Below are positions 24,439 through 32,608 of a stretch of 61,831 bases of DNA, piece after piece. The notes beneath the pieces were generated by a model, which was not told the DNA's origin, made no database searches, and worked only from the letters and a program-made list of their open reading frames with translations. Both the position numbers and the translations under genes were made by a program. The stretch spans positions 1 to 61,831 of the forward strand of contig JBDRNZ010000005.1 in assembly GCA_043810515.1 (NCBI GenBank). Reading direction: 5' to 3'. The stretch is from WJKQ01 sp043810515 (GTDB lineage: Bacteria > Patescibacteriota > Gracilibacteria > UBA1369 > LOWO2-01-FULL-3). Every line of letters begins with the position of its first letter. Within the stretch, counting starts at the first letter, position 1.

Positions 24439-24513
24439 TAACTGCGGTTTTTATAAAGTTTTAAAATTAGTCGTTTGTATCGTTTTCATACTTACTGTAA
24501 AATGCGTGGCGAT

Positions 24514-25170
24514 ATGAGAAATTTTATTTATACTTTATTTGCTCTGGCGATTTGTGGGTTTATTCTGGCAGGGTGTGGTTCCAATGCTACAAACCAGCCC
24601 GAAAATCAGCCTGTCGATGGATTGTCGGACGATGTAGCCGAAAATAATACGGTCCCGCCGAGCCTGAGCGAGATTTTTGCGAGCGTGCCGGATGAATATT
24701 GCTATGCGGAAGTGCGCGAGCCGGTTTTGATTTATGATGAGGAAAATTATTACATTAAGGCGGGCGATGATTTGAGCCAGCCCGGATCGCATCCTTCGTT
24801 TGATAATTGCGAATTTACGATTTTTAAGAATCTGTCGGGCGGGAATGATGTTTATGGCATAACAAAGGCCACTTCGACGCCGATGCTGATTTTTTCGGAA
24901 ACAAATTTTCTGGAATATCAGGACGGTGAATGGACCGAGGTTACCGATCAGGTTTTATCGCTCGTGGATCAGGAAAAATTATTGGCGAACTCAAAGGCAG
25001 TAATCGAAAAACTTGCCCCCGAGCTTATAGATGAGCAACTGGAGGAAAACTGTTACATTGAACTTCCAAGATACGGCACCACTTTAAAATTTATCCAGTA
25101 CAATACGGGCGGACAAATCTACGGATTAACCTGGAACGGCTCTGATTTTGCGGTTGAGATCGGATACTAG
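24514..25170 (+). CDS. Lipoprotein of unknown function
   Basis: The protein has 218 residues from ATG 24514. The signal peptide ends FILAGC (lipobox). A Pro/Asn-rich linker leads to a β-rich domain with four Cys residues (YCYAEV, DNCEFT, ENCYIEL), two of which may pair. There is no recognised family. The end overlaps the start of a short gap before the convergent lipoprotein gene. Weak resemblance of GATACTAGATTCGGGTTG at the stop to the four-copy repeat was noted but not counted. Confidence 0.75.
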   Translation: MRNFIYTLFALAICGFILAGCGSNATNQPENQPVDGLSDDVAENNTVPPSLSEIFASVPDEYCYAEVREPVLIYDEENYYIKAGDDLSQPGSHPSFDNCEFTIFKNLSGGNDVYGITKATSTPMLIFSETNFLEYQDGEWTEVTDQVLSLVDQEKLLANSKAVIEKLAPELIDEQLEENCYIELPRYGTTLKFIQYNTGGQIYGLTWNGSDFAVEIGY

Positions 25171-25191
25171 ATTCGGGTTGGCGGACAGTTT

Positions 25192-27081
25192 TTACTGGCC
25201 GTTGTCAAATGTAGCGCTCCAGCTGCCCGGATCGGCATATGAGCTTCCGCCCCCGTATAATCTTATCGTGTATGTTCCGCTTGCTGTGCCGGCGCGCAGG
25301 TTTACGCTGCCGCTGAACGTGCCGGATATGTTGTACATTGGTGTATATTCTGTCGCCGTCATATAGCCGTCGATATTTCCCGATACAGATCCGTTTTCGC
25401 CACCGTCAAACTGGCCCGTGGCGGTGGATGACCAGCAGGTTCCACCCGGGCAGCCTCCAAAATGTCCTGTTATAGGCCCGCCATCCGATGGAAACTCTAT
25501 ATCAAGAGTTCCACCGTCTCCGTAATCCCCCTTCCAGCTTCCAACCGCATTTAAAAATGCAGGATAAACAGGCCGATCCTCCTCGTCACCAGTTGAGGTT
25601 TCATCAAGCACATCCTCCAGCCCTTCAAACAGTCCGACTTCGGCTTCGAGGCCTTTGATTTGTTTGTTCACTTCGGCAAGCTGGCTGTTGATTTTGTCAC
25701 GGGCTTCAGGACTTACTGTTGTAAAACTTCCGCCTTCCATCGATCTGAGAATTTCAAGCTGGTGTTCGAGCTGGTCTTTTAATTGCCGTTGGAGGAGCAG
25801 TTCGTTTTGTTTGTCCTGCAGGTCGGCCTTTGTCGGAAGAGCGAATGTAGTCTGGCCGAGCGATGATATCAAATTAAGCAGACCTGGGCTTACTTTGAAA
25901 TCTTTTGTTGTGGTTGTCTGCAATGTTGTGGTTTCTCCTTCCTTTATGCCAACTTCTTCGGAATATACCGGCGCGTTTCCGTCGGTTGTCCCAAGCACCT
26001 GATAATTTCCGGGAGGAAGATTTATTTCATTGCTGTTATTCGTGTCAACTTTCGTCACCAGCAGCTGATCCGTGTCCTGATTGTACGCGATTATGAATTC
26101 CTCATTGTCGGATTTTTCGTAGCCCTGTCCGTAATAATTCGTATTTCCGTTGCTTGACTGAAGATTGTTCATCAAATCTATCAGATCCGGCGGCTGCCAG
26201 TCGTCTCCTGCCACTTCGGCGCTAAGCTGAAGGCGGTCCCCTCTTCTTTTCTCAATATAATTCAGATAATCCTCGTACCCCTGTGTTCTGATCATGAAAT
26301 CCGCAATGTGTTTCGGGACGTACTCGTCGTAATGACCGGCCTCGATTTCCGGCGCGATCATCGAAGTCACGTTGTCCATATAGTTCTGCATATCTTTCGA
26401 ATTCCCCTCCCGAAGCGTTTCGTACATGTCGTTCTTGTATGACTGAAAATTTTGTCCGAATCCTTCAGGCAGCTCTTTTGCTTTTTTGTAAAAAGTTTCG
26501 ACTTTATCGAGATCGCAATAAAATATATCCTCGATTTTTTCGATTCCGGCCTCTTTTAAGAGCGGATCTATGCTTTCGGGCAAATCTCCGGGAAATTGGT
26601 TACGGATTTCCTGATAGCCGGCATAAATTCCCATTCTCATTGATTCATCCTGATCACGATACTGGTTTTTTGTGAGAAAATTTCCGACCGATTTCATGAT
26701 GCCGTAGTCGCGAAGTCCGGCGTTGATTCCCACGTCCTCCGCGGAAGCCGCATAAGCCGTCCTGCTACCTGAACTCTGCGCAGCTAACTCTTTATCGTAT
26801 GAATTTTCAAGCCCGTCAACAGTTAAAAGAATTTTGTCCGTTTTATCATCTATGTCATGGAATTTCGCAAAAATCTCATCAGTATCGTCACTCTCGGCGA
26901 TGAGCATTATGAGTTCCATTTTTTCCTGCGTAAGTTCCTGGTACTGATCAAAGAACGTTTCCATTCCATAATCAAATTCATCAAAAGCTTTGGTGAATTC
27001 TTTGTCTTCTTTTTCGGACCGGCAGCCCGAAAGACCAGCTGCAACCGTTAATATTAACAGCAGCGATGTGATTTTTCTCAT
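25192..27081 (-). CDS. Large lipoprotein with Gly-rich β C-terminus
   Basis: The protein has 629 residues. The signal peptide ends LSGC (lipobox, Cys 20). The first 330 residues are helical and acidic. A short carboxypeptidase-regulatory-like segment (INLPPGNYQVLGTT) and a coiled coil (about 420-510) follow. A Gly/Thr-rich β domain with a CPGGTC loop forms the C-terminus (about 530-629, GSWKGDYGDGGTLDIEF). It is an exported surface protein of unknown partner. The next gene on the strand is the PsbP-like lipoprotein upstream. Confidence 0.8.
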   Translation of the reverse strand: MRKITSLLLILTVAAGLSGCRSEKEDKEFTKAFDEFDYGMETFFDQYQELTQEKMELIMLIAESDDTDEIFAKFHDIDDKTDKILLTVDGLENSYDKELAAQSSGSRTAYAASAEDVGINAGLRDYGIMKSVGNFLTKNQYRDQDESMRMGIYAGYQEIRNQFPGDLPESIDPLLKEAGIEKIEDIFYCDLDKVETFYKKAKELPEGFGQNFQSYKNDMYETLREGNSKDMQNYMDNVTSMIAPEIEAGHYDEYVPKHIADFMIRTQGYEDYLNYIEKRRGDRLQLSAEVAGDDWQPPDLIDLMNNLQSSNGNTNYYGQGYEKSDNEEFIIAYNQDTDQLLVTKVDTNNSNEINLPPGNYQVLGTTDGNAPVYSEEVGIKEGETTTLQTTTTKDFKVSPGLLNLISSLGQTTFALPTKADLQDKQNELLLQRQLKDQLEHQLEILRSMEGGSFTTVSPEARDKINSQLAEVNKQIKGLEAEVGLFEGLEDVLDETSTGDEEDRPVYPAFLNAVGSWKGDYGDGGTLDIEFPSDGGPITGHFGGCPGGTCWSSTATGQFDGGENGSVSGNIDGYMTATEYTPMYNISGTFSGSVNLRAGTASGTYTIRLYGGGSSYADPGSWSATFDNGQ

Positions 27082-27121
27082 AGGATTTTGGGGTTAAACG
27101 ACAAAACTCCGCCAGATTTAT

Positions 27122-27679
27122 TTAAGGATTTATGACAAAACTGTCTATCATCTTTCTTACATTTTCTTCAAACTGAGTGTAACTGTCCGTCTCCGCAACA
27201 AAAGTTATAATGTATACGGTCTGATTTTTTATTGCGTATACCTGCAAAGCTTTCAGTTTAAATGAGGACTGTTCGAAAGTGTATGAAACTTCATAAGCGT
27301 CATTTCCATCAAGCATTGTTTTGTTCTGCTCCAGAACTATATCCGTATAAGCCTTTTTAATCTCTTCAACCGAGAGATTCGTAAAATCATCAATAGAAAT
27401 TTCTTCGTCTCCAAGGTCCTGAATCGACACATTCAAATTGTCCTGGAATAAATCAGTTTCGTCCGCAAGAGGCGACAAAAATGAAACAACTGTTCCGTAA
27501 ATATCCTCCTGAAGATTCCAGTCGGATGGATACTGTGTTTCGATATTGTAAGTGGAGTTTTCGTATAATTCAAACCCTTCCATAACATTTCTTGCTGATT
27601 CCGGACTCTGTTTCGCAGAACAGCCGGCCGTCAGAACAATCACCGTTGCAATAAGCGCAAGTAAACTTTTCTTTCTCAT
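27122..27679 (-). CDS. Small lipoprotein with PsbP-like domain
   Basis: The protein has 185 residues from ATG 27679; the longer frame from 27751 overlaps the PH-domain gene and lacks a signal at its start. The signal peptide ends VLTAGC. The domain begins YNIETQYPSDWNLQED and later TEVYxITF-type strands, as in PsbP/DUF1795 lipoproteins. It is similar in layout to the lipoprotein at 18807. Secreted lipid-anchored location is likely; the ligand is unknown. Confidence 0.8.
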   Translation of the reverse strand: MRKKSLLALIATVIVLTAGCSAKQSPESARNVMEGFELYENSTYNIETQYPSDWNLQEDIYGTVVSFLSPLADETDLFQDNLNVSIQDLGDEEISIDDFTNLSVEEIKKAYTDIVLEQNKTMLDGNDAYEVSYTFEQSSFKLKALQVYAIKNQTVYIITFVAETDSYTQFEENVRKMIDSFVINP

Positions 27680-27705
27680 AAAGATGAGGTTAATGATCTT
27701 GCGAC

Positions 27706-28341
27706 CTATTGTACTATAGATCTTTCTTCCTGTGAATCTCCGTTTTCCCACGGGATGCTTTTTTGAGGCATTTGAAAAGGGGTACCCTGCGTACGCAGCA
27801 TATTTTGCCTGGATTCTTTCTGACGGCTTATAACCCTGAAATGGAATTTGGCATTGGGTACTCCGTGGAATGTTTTTACCATATCCGACGCAGCCAGATA
27901 TACCATTATGTCGCCAAATTTAAAAATACTTGGCAGTACCCCCTCGGTTTTCATTTCCAGATTTTGTATCTGCGTCATGTAAATGGAATCAATATTGTCC
28001 GTGAAATACAAAGTCTTCTGATGATCAATAATTCTCATGTCGGTAATAATTCCTACATTTGTGAAATAGTTGAGCATTTTGAGGAAAAATCTGTTGTAAT
28101 AAATGACCGCGACAAGCAGACCCGTAAAGAAAAATATCTTCAGTTCGCGGTTTCCCCGCAGGACCTCCTGGATCAGGTCAACATTCAAAACAAAAAGAAT
28201 GGCCATTGTCGCAAAAATCGCAAAATATATAAATTCCCGAAAAAGCGCGATCCAGTGGTGGCGGAAAAAACATATAAATTCCTCTTCCTCCTGCTGTCCC
28301 TTAAAATACCTGTCCTTGTTTGATCTTGTTACAGTGTCCAT
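27706..28341 (-). CDS. Membrane protein with bacterial PH-like domain
   Basis: The protein has 211 residues from ATG 28341. Two TM helices (about 35-55 and 70-92) are followed by a PH-like β domain (IITDMRIIDHQKTLYFTDNIDSIYMTQIQNLEMKTEG) of bPH_2 type. The C-terminus is hydrophilic. The DMRIID...L pattern is usual for YdbS/YdbT-like membrane PH proteins. It overlaps the upstream 74-residue membrane-protein gene by 13 bases, which points to a coupled pair. Confidence 0.85.
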   Translation of the reverse strand: MDTVTRSNKDRYFKGQQEEEEFICFFRHHWIALFREFIYFAIFATMAILFVLNVDLIQEVLRGNRELKIFFFTGLLVAVIYYNRFFLKMLNYFTNVGIITDMRIIDHQKTLYFTDNIDSIYMTQIQNLEMKTEGVLPSIFKFGDIMVYLAASDMVKTFHGVPNAKFHFRVISRQKESRQNMLRTQGTPFQMPQKSIPWENGDSQEERSIVQ

Positions 28342-28553
28342 ATAAACCAAATCATAAATGCTGTGTTTGCGAGCGTGAATATGAGATATATAAATGCCAC
28401 ATGCTCTTTTGTTATGATTCCAAAAAGCTTGGTGTACTGCAGTTCGGGCATGCGGTATTTTTTATTGTAATTCAGGAGTCTTTTTATTGTCGTCACGCAG
28501 AAAACCAATCCCCCGAATAATGCCAAAATTACTAAAATATTGAAGATTGACAT
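28329..28553 (-). CDS. Small two-TM membrane protein
   Basis: The protein has 74 residues: a hydrophobic helix at 3-22, a basic loop (KRLLNYNKKYRMPELQYTK) and a second helix at about 50-72. It overlaps the downstream PH-domain gene by 13 bases, suggesting that the two products work together at the membrane. No family is recognised. Confidence 0.65.
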   Translation of the reverse strand: MSIFNILVILALFGGLVFCVTTIKRLLNYNKKYRMPELQYTKLFGIITKEHVAFIYLIFTLANTAFMIWFIWTL

Positions 28554-28643
28554 GCTTGCCTTTTTTTATATGCCCGATTTGATTTTAAGGGTTTTTTGAA
28601 TGTATGTCAAACACGCGCAGAGCTGAACACTTCCGGCGTAATG

Positions 28644-28895
28644 CTACTCTGCCGACTCGTTTACGACCTGCTCCGCTTTCTTTATGAACCCCTGATACTG
28701 ATCGGATGAACCTATGTTTTTCAGCGTTCCTATTCCCACGATCAAAGCTACTATTCCGAGAATTACGGCGATTATTATGCCTTTATTCCCTATCAGAAAT
28801 GAAGATTTTTCTTCGGGCTTTAATATCGAGGCGGGTGCGACCGGCGCTGCAGGCATGGTTGGCTGGGCTGGCTTAGTTGGCTGGGTTGGTTCCAT
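28644..28895 (-). CDS. Small Pro-rich single-TM protein at end of surface locus
   Basis: The protein has 83 residues. A Pro/Thr/Ala-rich N-terminus (about 25 residues) is followed by one TM helix (GIIIAVILGIVALIVGIGT) and a short hydrophilic tail. It starts 2 bases after the stop of the 1071-residue surface protein, so it belongs to the same transcription unit. Function is unknown, perhaps an assembly or anchoring partner. Confidence 0.65.
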   Translation of the reverse strand: MEPTQPTKPAQPTMPAAPVAPASILKPEEKSSFLIGNKGIIIAVILGIVALIVGIGTLKNIGSSDQYQGFIKKAEQVVNESAE

Positions 28896-28897
28896 AT

Positions 28898-31800
28898 TTA
28901 TTTTTTAGTTTTTCTTGATGCGAAATATCCTATCACCGGCAATAATAGATAAATTAATGCTTCAGGTCCAGTCCCGGCTGTCTCTCCTTCGTAAGTTTCC
29001 TGCAATGCCATTGTTGCCGCGGCCTGGCCTGTGTCGGTGGTAGCCGCTACAACTACGGGCTGTGGTGTTACATTTTCAAAATCGGTCACTATTTCGTATT
29101 GGGCTTCAATCTCTCCGGTTTTTATGTCCTGCACCTCGTCGGTGTCGGGGTCACTCGCTATGATTTTGTAAGTATATGTTCCTGGCGGAACCACCGTTCC
29201 GGCGCTGTCGGCCTTGTCGGTTCCATTCCACCACACAAAATGCTCGCCTTTTCCCAATTCTTCATCATTAGTCAAAGTCACGACCGTAAGGCCTTTTTCA
29301 TCAAGGATGCTGAGTTTCATAACCGCTTTCTTTGATATTTCGTAAGTGATTTTTGATTCGAGAATAAGCGGATTGAACTGGTCGGGGTCAGCGTCGGCTT
29401 TGAGAATTTTAATATTTTCCTCTTCAGTTTGATCTGGCGGCGACAACGGTGCGGCCTGCGGCGTAAAGGTGAAAGATTCCGATTTTAGCTGATCGGCTCC
29501 CTCAAGAATTGTTAGCTGAATTCCGTATTCCTTTTCTGCGGCATTCTTAATAACCAGGTCCGGATGCGTGTATGTAACCGTATATTCTCCGGCTTCCTCC
29601 AGCCCCTCGACCGGATTTGTGCCGCTGTAATCGTCCGTCTGCACGAATGCGGAAGGAATCGACTGCGGCGCGGCCTCGCCCGTTTTCGCGATTTGCGCGG
29701 TCAGAATACAATCGCTGCCGACAAAACATTCGGTACCGTCAGCTGCCGTAATATTCACATCCAGGATATCGAAGGAATACAAGCCCTGAGGCGGCTGCTG
29801 CGTTTCCGGAGTCAAGACTGTCAGCTCGCCGGTGGAAGAATTTCCAGTTCTGGCTTCAGCAGTTTCAGGATTAAAATTGTATGGGGTTAACTTGTATGTG
29901 TACGCGCCGCCTTCGGCTAACGCCCCGCCGGAAGTATTTCCATTCCAGATTATGGTACTGATCGCGTTTGGGAAAATATGCGTATTTTCTGTTTGAAATA
30001 TTTTTTCATTATTTTTGTCGAATATTTCGACTTTGATATTTGCAAGGTTATCCACTTTGAACTGAAATCTTACAGTTTCTTCCGCTGACGGGTTGAATGA
30101 CACCGGTTCGACAGAAGTAAACGTAAACTGTGGCGTGGAGTAAGTCACCTGTTCGCAGGTTATCTGGTCCGCGGAGGGTTTATCCACATTTACTGTCTCC
30201 CCAGCCGTGCCGTCCAGCTGTTTGTAATAACAACACTTAAAAACATTATTAAACAAATTGCTTAGTTCTGTTTTTGCCGTGGCGTTGAAATTCTTTTCAT
30301 CATAACCAGCTTTTTCAAGCGTCTGCTTTGTGATTTCGCACAAATTAGTTGAATTTACAGTTGTCAGGTTACATTCTTCACCAAAATCTAAAACCAATAT
30401 CTCAATTTTTCTTATTTCACCTATCAATTTCAAGCTGTCTTTCTCGGCAACCGCTAAATAAAAATCGCTTCCGTCGGCTACTGAATCAAGTATTTTCTGG
30501 CTTTGCTCAGGATATTTTTCCTCACATGTATTGCCGGCTTTGCGTTCAAAAATAGCTTCCGGTTCGGCAAGGCAAGCGTAAACAGGCTCGGCTCCCTGCA
30601 AAACTTCCGATGTCAGGCCGTAATGTCCGGGCGGAGGGCAACAAGCAAGATTTTGCGAAAGCAGTTTTAGCGAACTCTCGTCATCCGAGCCGACTGCAAT
30701 ATCACCAAGACCTGCTCCTGTATTTAAAATATTCAAAGTTCTTGAACAGATTGCGTCTTTACTACCGACTTTATCGAGAATTCCGACGTTCTGCTCGTAC
30801 TGACTGTTAAAACTGTCGGCAGCTTCAATGAGTTTCTTCAGCTTTAGATCGCGCTGAGAAGCTGACGTGTCATTTTCGGTGGCAAATTCATAAATATTTG
30901 AATATGTATCGAGATCCAGTGCGACCTGATCGTTATTGACAGAACAAGTCTGAGACGGAACTCCGAGTGAGGAAATATCAAGAGTAAGTGCGTTACCGGA
31001 TTCCTCACAACAGGTCAATTGCGAACTTATACTGTCAAGCAGGCTTAATTCCTCGCTTGTAACGCCTATCGCGTATTTATACGGAGTTATTGCGTTGCAT
31101 ATTTCCTGTTTTCCCTGCACCGCAGGCGCGTTCAGTCCGGGCAGACATGCGGGCATGTACTGGATAACATTGTTTTCAATTTCGTTAAGTTTTGTAACTC
31201 GGTTCTCCGCCGCTGTAGCGGTCTGGACAGCCGTGTAATATTCAATTATTCCCGAATCTATGACGTTTCTTCCCTTTTCACAGTCATATATACACACACC
31301 GTCTGATCCTTTTTTATACGCAGGGCCCTGCGGACATTGGCATTGATTTTCTATTCTTTGTTCCAATATTTCCTGCGTTCCGCTGACAAGCCTGAACCTG
31401 CCGTCTTCATTCTCAGCAATGGTCTGCAAAATATCGCAATCCGAAAAATCCAGTCCGTTCTGTGCGAACTGATCGGCCAGCAGTTGCATTGCCACCTGAT
31501 TTTCCGTTTGAGTATCAGGAAATATCAAAGGCAGACACGCGTTTATTGCAGGATAGTCCGGCGAGGCGTTCTCAACCAGAAGCGCATAATTTTCCTTATC
31601 AAGATAAAAATTTCCGTATATGCAATAGTCAGCCATATTTTCAAGCTCGTCCTTCGTATATTTTGATATCGCAGGTCCTTGTGCGGCTGTACAATTATTA
31701 TCTTCGAATTTCTGATAAATTAATGAAAGGATTTCATTCGGCACAACAGTAGACATAAACATGGTTTTCTCTATATTTGCAAAAAAATCGTCAATCTCAG

Positions 31801-32113
31801 GGCAGGTTTTGCCTTCCAGTGTGGTATCGATACTATTTATTATAACTTCGACGGTGCAGGCTGATTTGTCTTCCTGCGAAAGAGCTGTGTATTCCTCCTG
31901 CGTAAGCCCTCCCAGACATTCATAAGCAACGGGGGCTTCTATAGGCTCTCCAATAAAACCTTTAAAAAGGCTGGTTATACTTCCCCAGCTTGTGGCGAGC
32001 AGGACTATAAGTACAACTAATACTACTCCCATCAATATCAAGGAGATTTTTTTCGTCTGTGATCTGACGGTTTTTTGTGCTCCTTCAATATCAAAAGGGT
32101 TTATTTCAGCCAC
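28898..32113 (-). CDS. Large surface protein with FlgD-like Ig domains and TGP tail
   Basis: The protein has 1071 residues. A TM helix near the N-terminus (about 25-48) leaves the rest outside. Residues 60-650 are helical and unusually Cys-rich, including CQCPQGPAYKKGSDGVC and repeated CC pairs. Two FlgD/Ig-like domains follow, each with a WNG turn (IIWNGNTSGG, VWWNGTDKADSAG) and YTYK strands. The end TGPEALIYLLLPVIGYFASRKTKK-like tail (TGP, hydrophobic helix, basic end) resembles a sorting signal. It is one of the last genes of the 28.6-44.3 kb run. Confidence 0.85.
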   Translation of the reverse strand: MAEINPFDIEGAQKTVRSQTKKISLILMGVVLVVLIVLLATSWGSITSLFKGFIGEPIEAPVAYECLGGLTQEEYTALSQEDKSACTVEVIINSIDTTLEGKTCPEIDDFFANIEKTMFMSTVVPNEILSLIYQKFEDNNCTAAQGPAISKYTKDELENMADYCIYGNFYLDKENYALLVENASPDYPAINACLPLIFPDTQTENQVAMQLLADQFAQNGLDFSDCDILQTIAENEDGRFRLVSGTQEILEQRIENQCQCPQGPAYKKGSDGVCIYDCEKGRNVIDSGIIEYYTAVQTATAAENRVTKLNEIENNVIQYMPACLPGLNAPAVQGKQEICNAITPYKYAIGVTSEELSLLDSISSQLTCCEESGNALTLDISSLGVPSQTCSVNNDQVALDLDTYSNIYEFATENDTSASQRDLKLKKLIEAADSFNSQYEQNVGILDKVGSKDAICSRTLNILNTGAGLGDIAVGSDDESSLKLLSQNLACCPPPGHYGLTSEVLQGAEPVYACLAEPEAIFERKAGNTCEEKYPEQSQKILDSVADGSDFYLAVAEKDSLKLIGEIRKIEILVLDFGEECNLTTVNSTNLCEITKQTLEKAGYDEKNFNATAKTELSNLFNNVFKCCYYKQLDGTAGETVNVDKPSADQITCEQVTYSTPQFTFTSVEPVSFNPSAEETVRFQFKVDNLANIKVEIFDKNNEKIFQTENTHIFPNAISTIIWNGNTSGGALAEGGAYTYKLTPYNFNPETAEARTGNSSTGELTVLTPETQQPPQGLYSFDILDVNITAADGTECFVGSDCILTAQIAKTGEAAPQSIPSAFVQTDDYSGTNPVEGLEEAGEYTVTYTHPDLVIKNAAEKEYGIQLTILEGADQLKSESFTFTPQAAPLSPPDQTEEENIKILKADADPDQFNPLILESKITYEISKKAVMKLSILDEKGLTVVTLTNDEELGKGEHFVWWNGTDKADSAGTVVPPGTYTYKIIASDPDTDEVQDIKTGEIEAQYEIVTDFENVTPQPVVVAATTDTGQAAATMALQETYEGETAGTGPEALIYLLLPVIGYFASRKTKK

Positions 32114-32125
32114 GGTATTTTGTTT

Positions 32126-32578
32126 TTATTTTTGTCTTTTTCTGTTGTACATCCAGCCCAAAATCAGGCTTGGCACAGCCAGAAGTCCCATAGCCGGTCC
32201 GGTTTCGATAATTATGGGGGTTGGTGACGGAGTCGGTGTAGGTTCATCAGTGTAAGCACAGACTATTCCGTCGGATGTACATTCACATGTCTGATTATCG
32301 TACAAAAATGACTGCCCGACATTATAATCCGCGCCTGTAGGTGCGAACGTACATATTGAGGCCGCCGGACCTGTCAATGCCGGTGGCTGATCTTCTTCGC
32401 CGGCTTCAGGCTCGGTTCCTGTTAATGATGGTGGCTCGTCTTCGTCTCCAAACGCCGGCGCGCCAATTTCAGGCGGCGCCTCCTGCGCGAAGACTATATT
32501 CTGGCCAACCAGCGTCGTCATCACGGCAAGTGCCAGGATGGCGAGAAAATGCTGGAAGAGTTTATTTTTGTTTTTCAT
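32126..32578 (-). CDS. Secreted protein with TGP C-terminal anchor
   Basis: The protein has 150 residues. A signal peptide (about 1-31, ending FAQ) leads to an acidic Pro/Glu linker with repeated EDxPPxLTG units, and then a small Cys domain with four Cys residues. The C-terminus is TGPAMGLLAVPSLILGW plus a basic tail, closely like the end of the 1071-residue protein. It lies 12 bases upstream of that gene on the same strand. It probably sits on the cell surface. Confidence 0.75.
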   Translation of the reverse strand: MKNKNKLFQHFLAILALAVMTTLVGQNIVFAQEAPPEIGAPAFGDEDEPPSLTGTEPEAGEEDQPPALTGPAASICTFAPTGADYNVGQSFLYDNQTCECTSDGIVCAYTDEPTPTPSPTPIIIETGPAMGLLAVPSLILGWMYNRKRQK

Positions 32579-32608
32579 ATTTTGGTATTTTTATGTTCTA
32601 AGTTTCTA

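Noticed and set aside
25147..25170. Fifth copy of the 24-bp repeat at the lipoprotein stop
   Set aside because: Only weak similarity (ACTAGATTCGGGT); it lacks CCAGCC and the hairpin.
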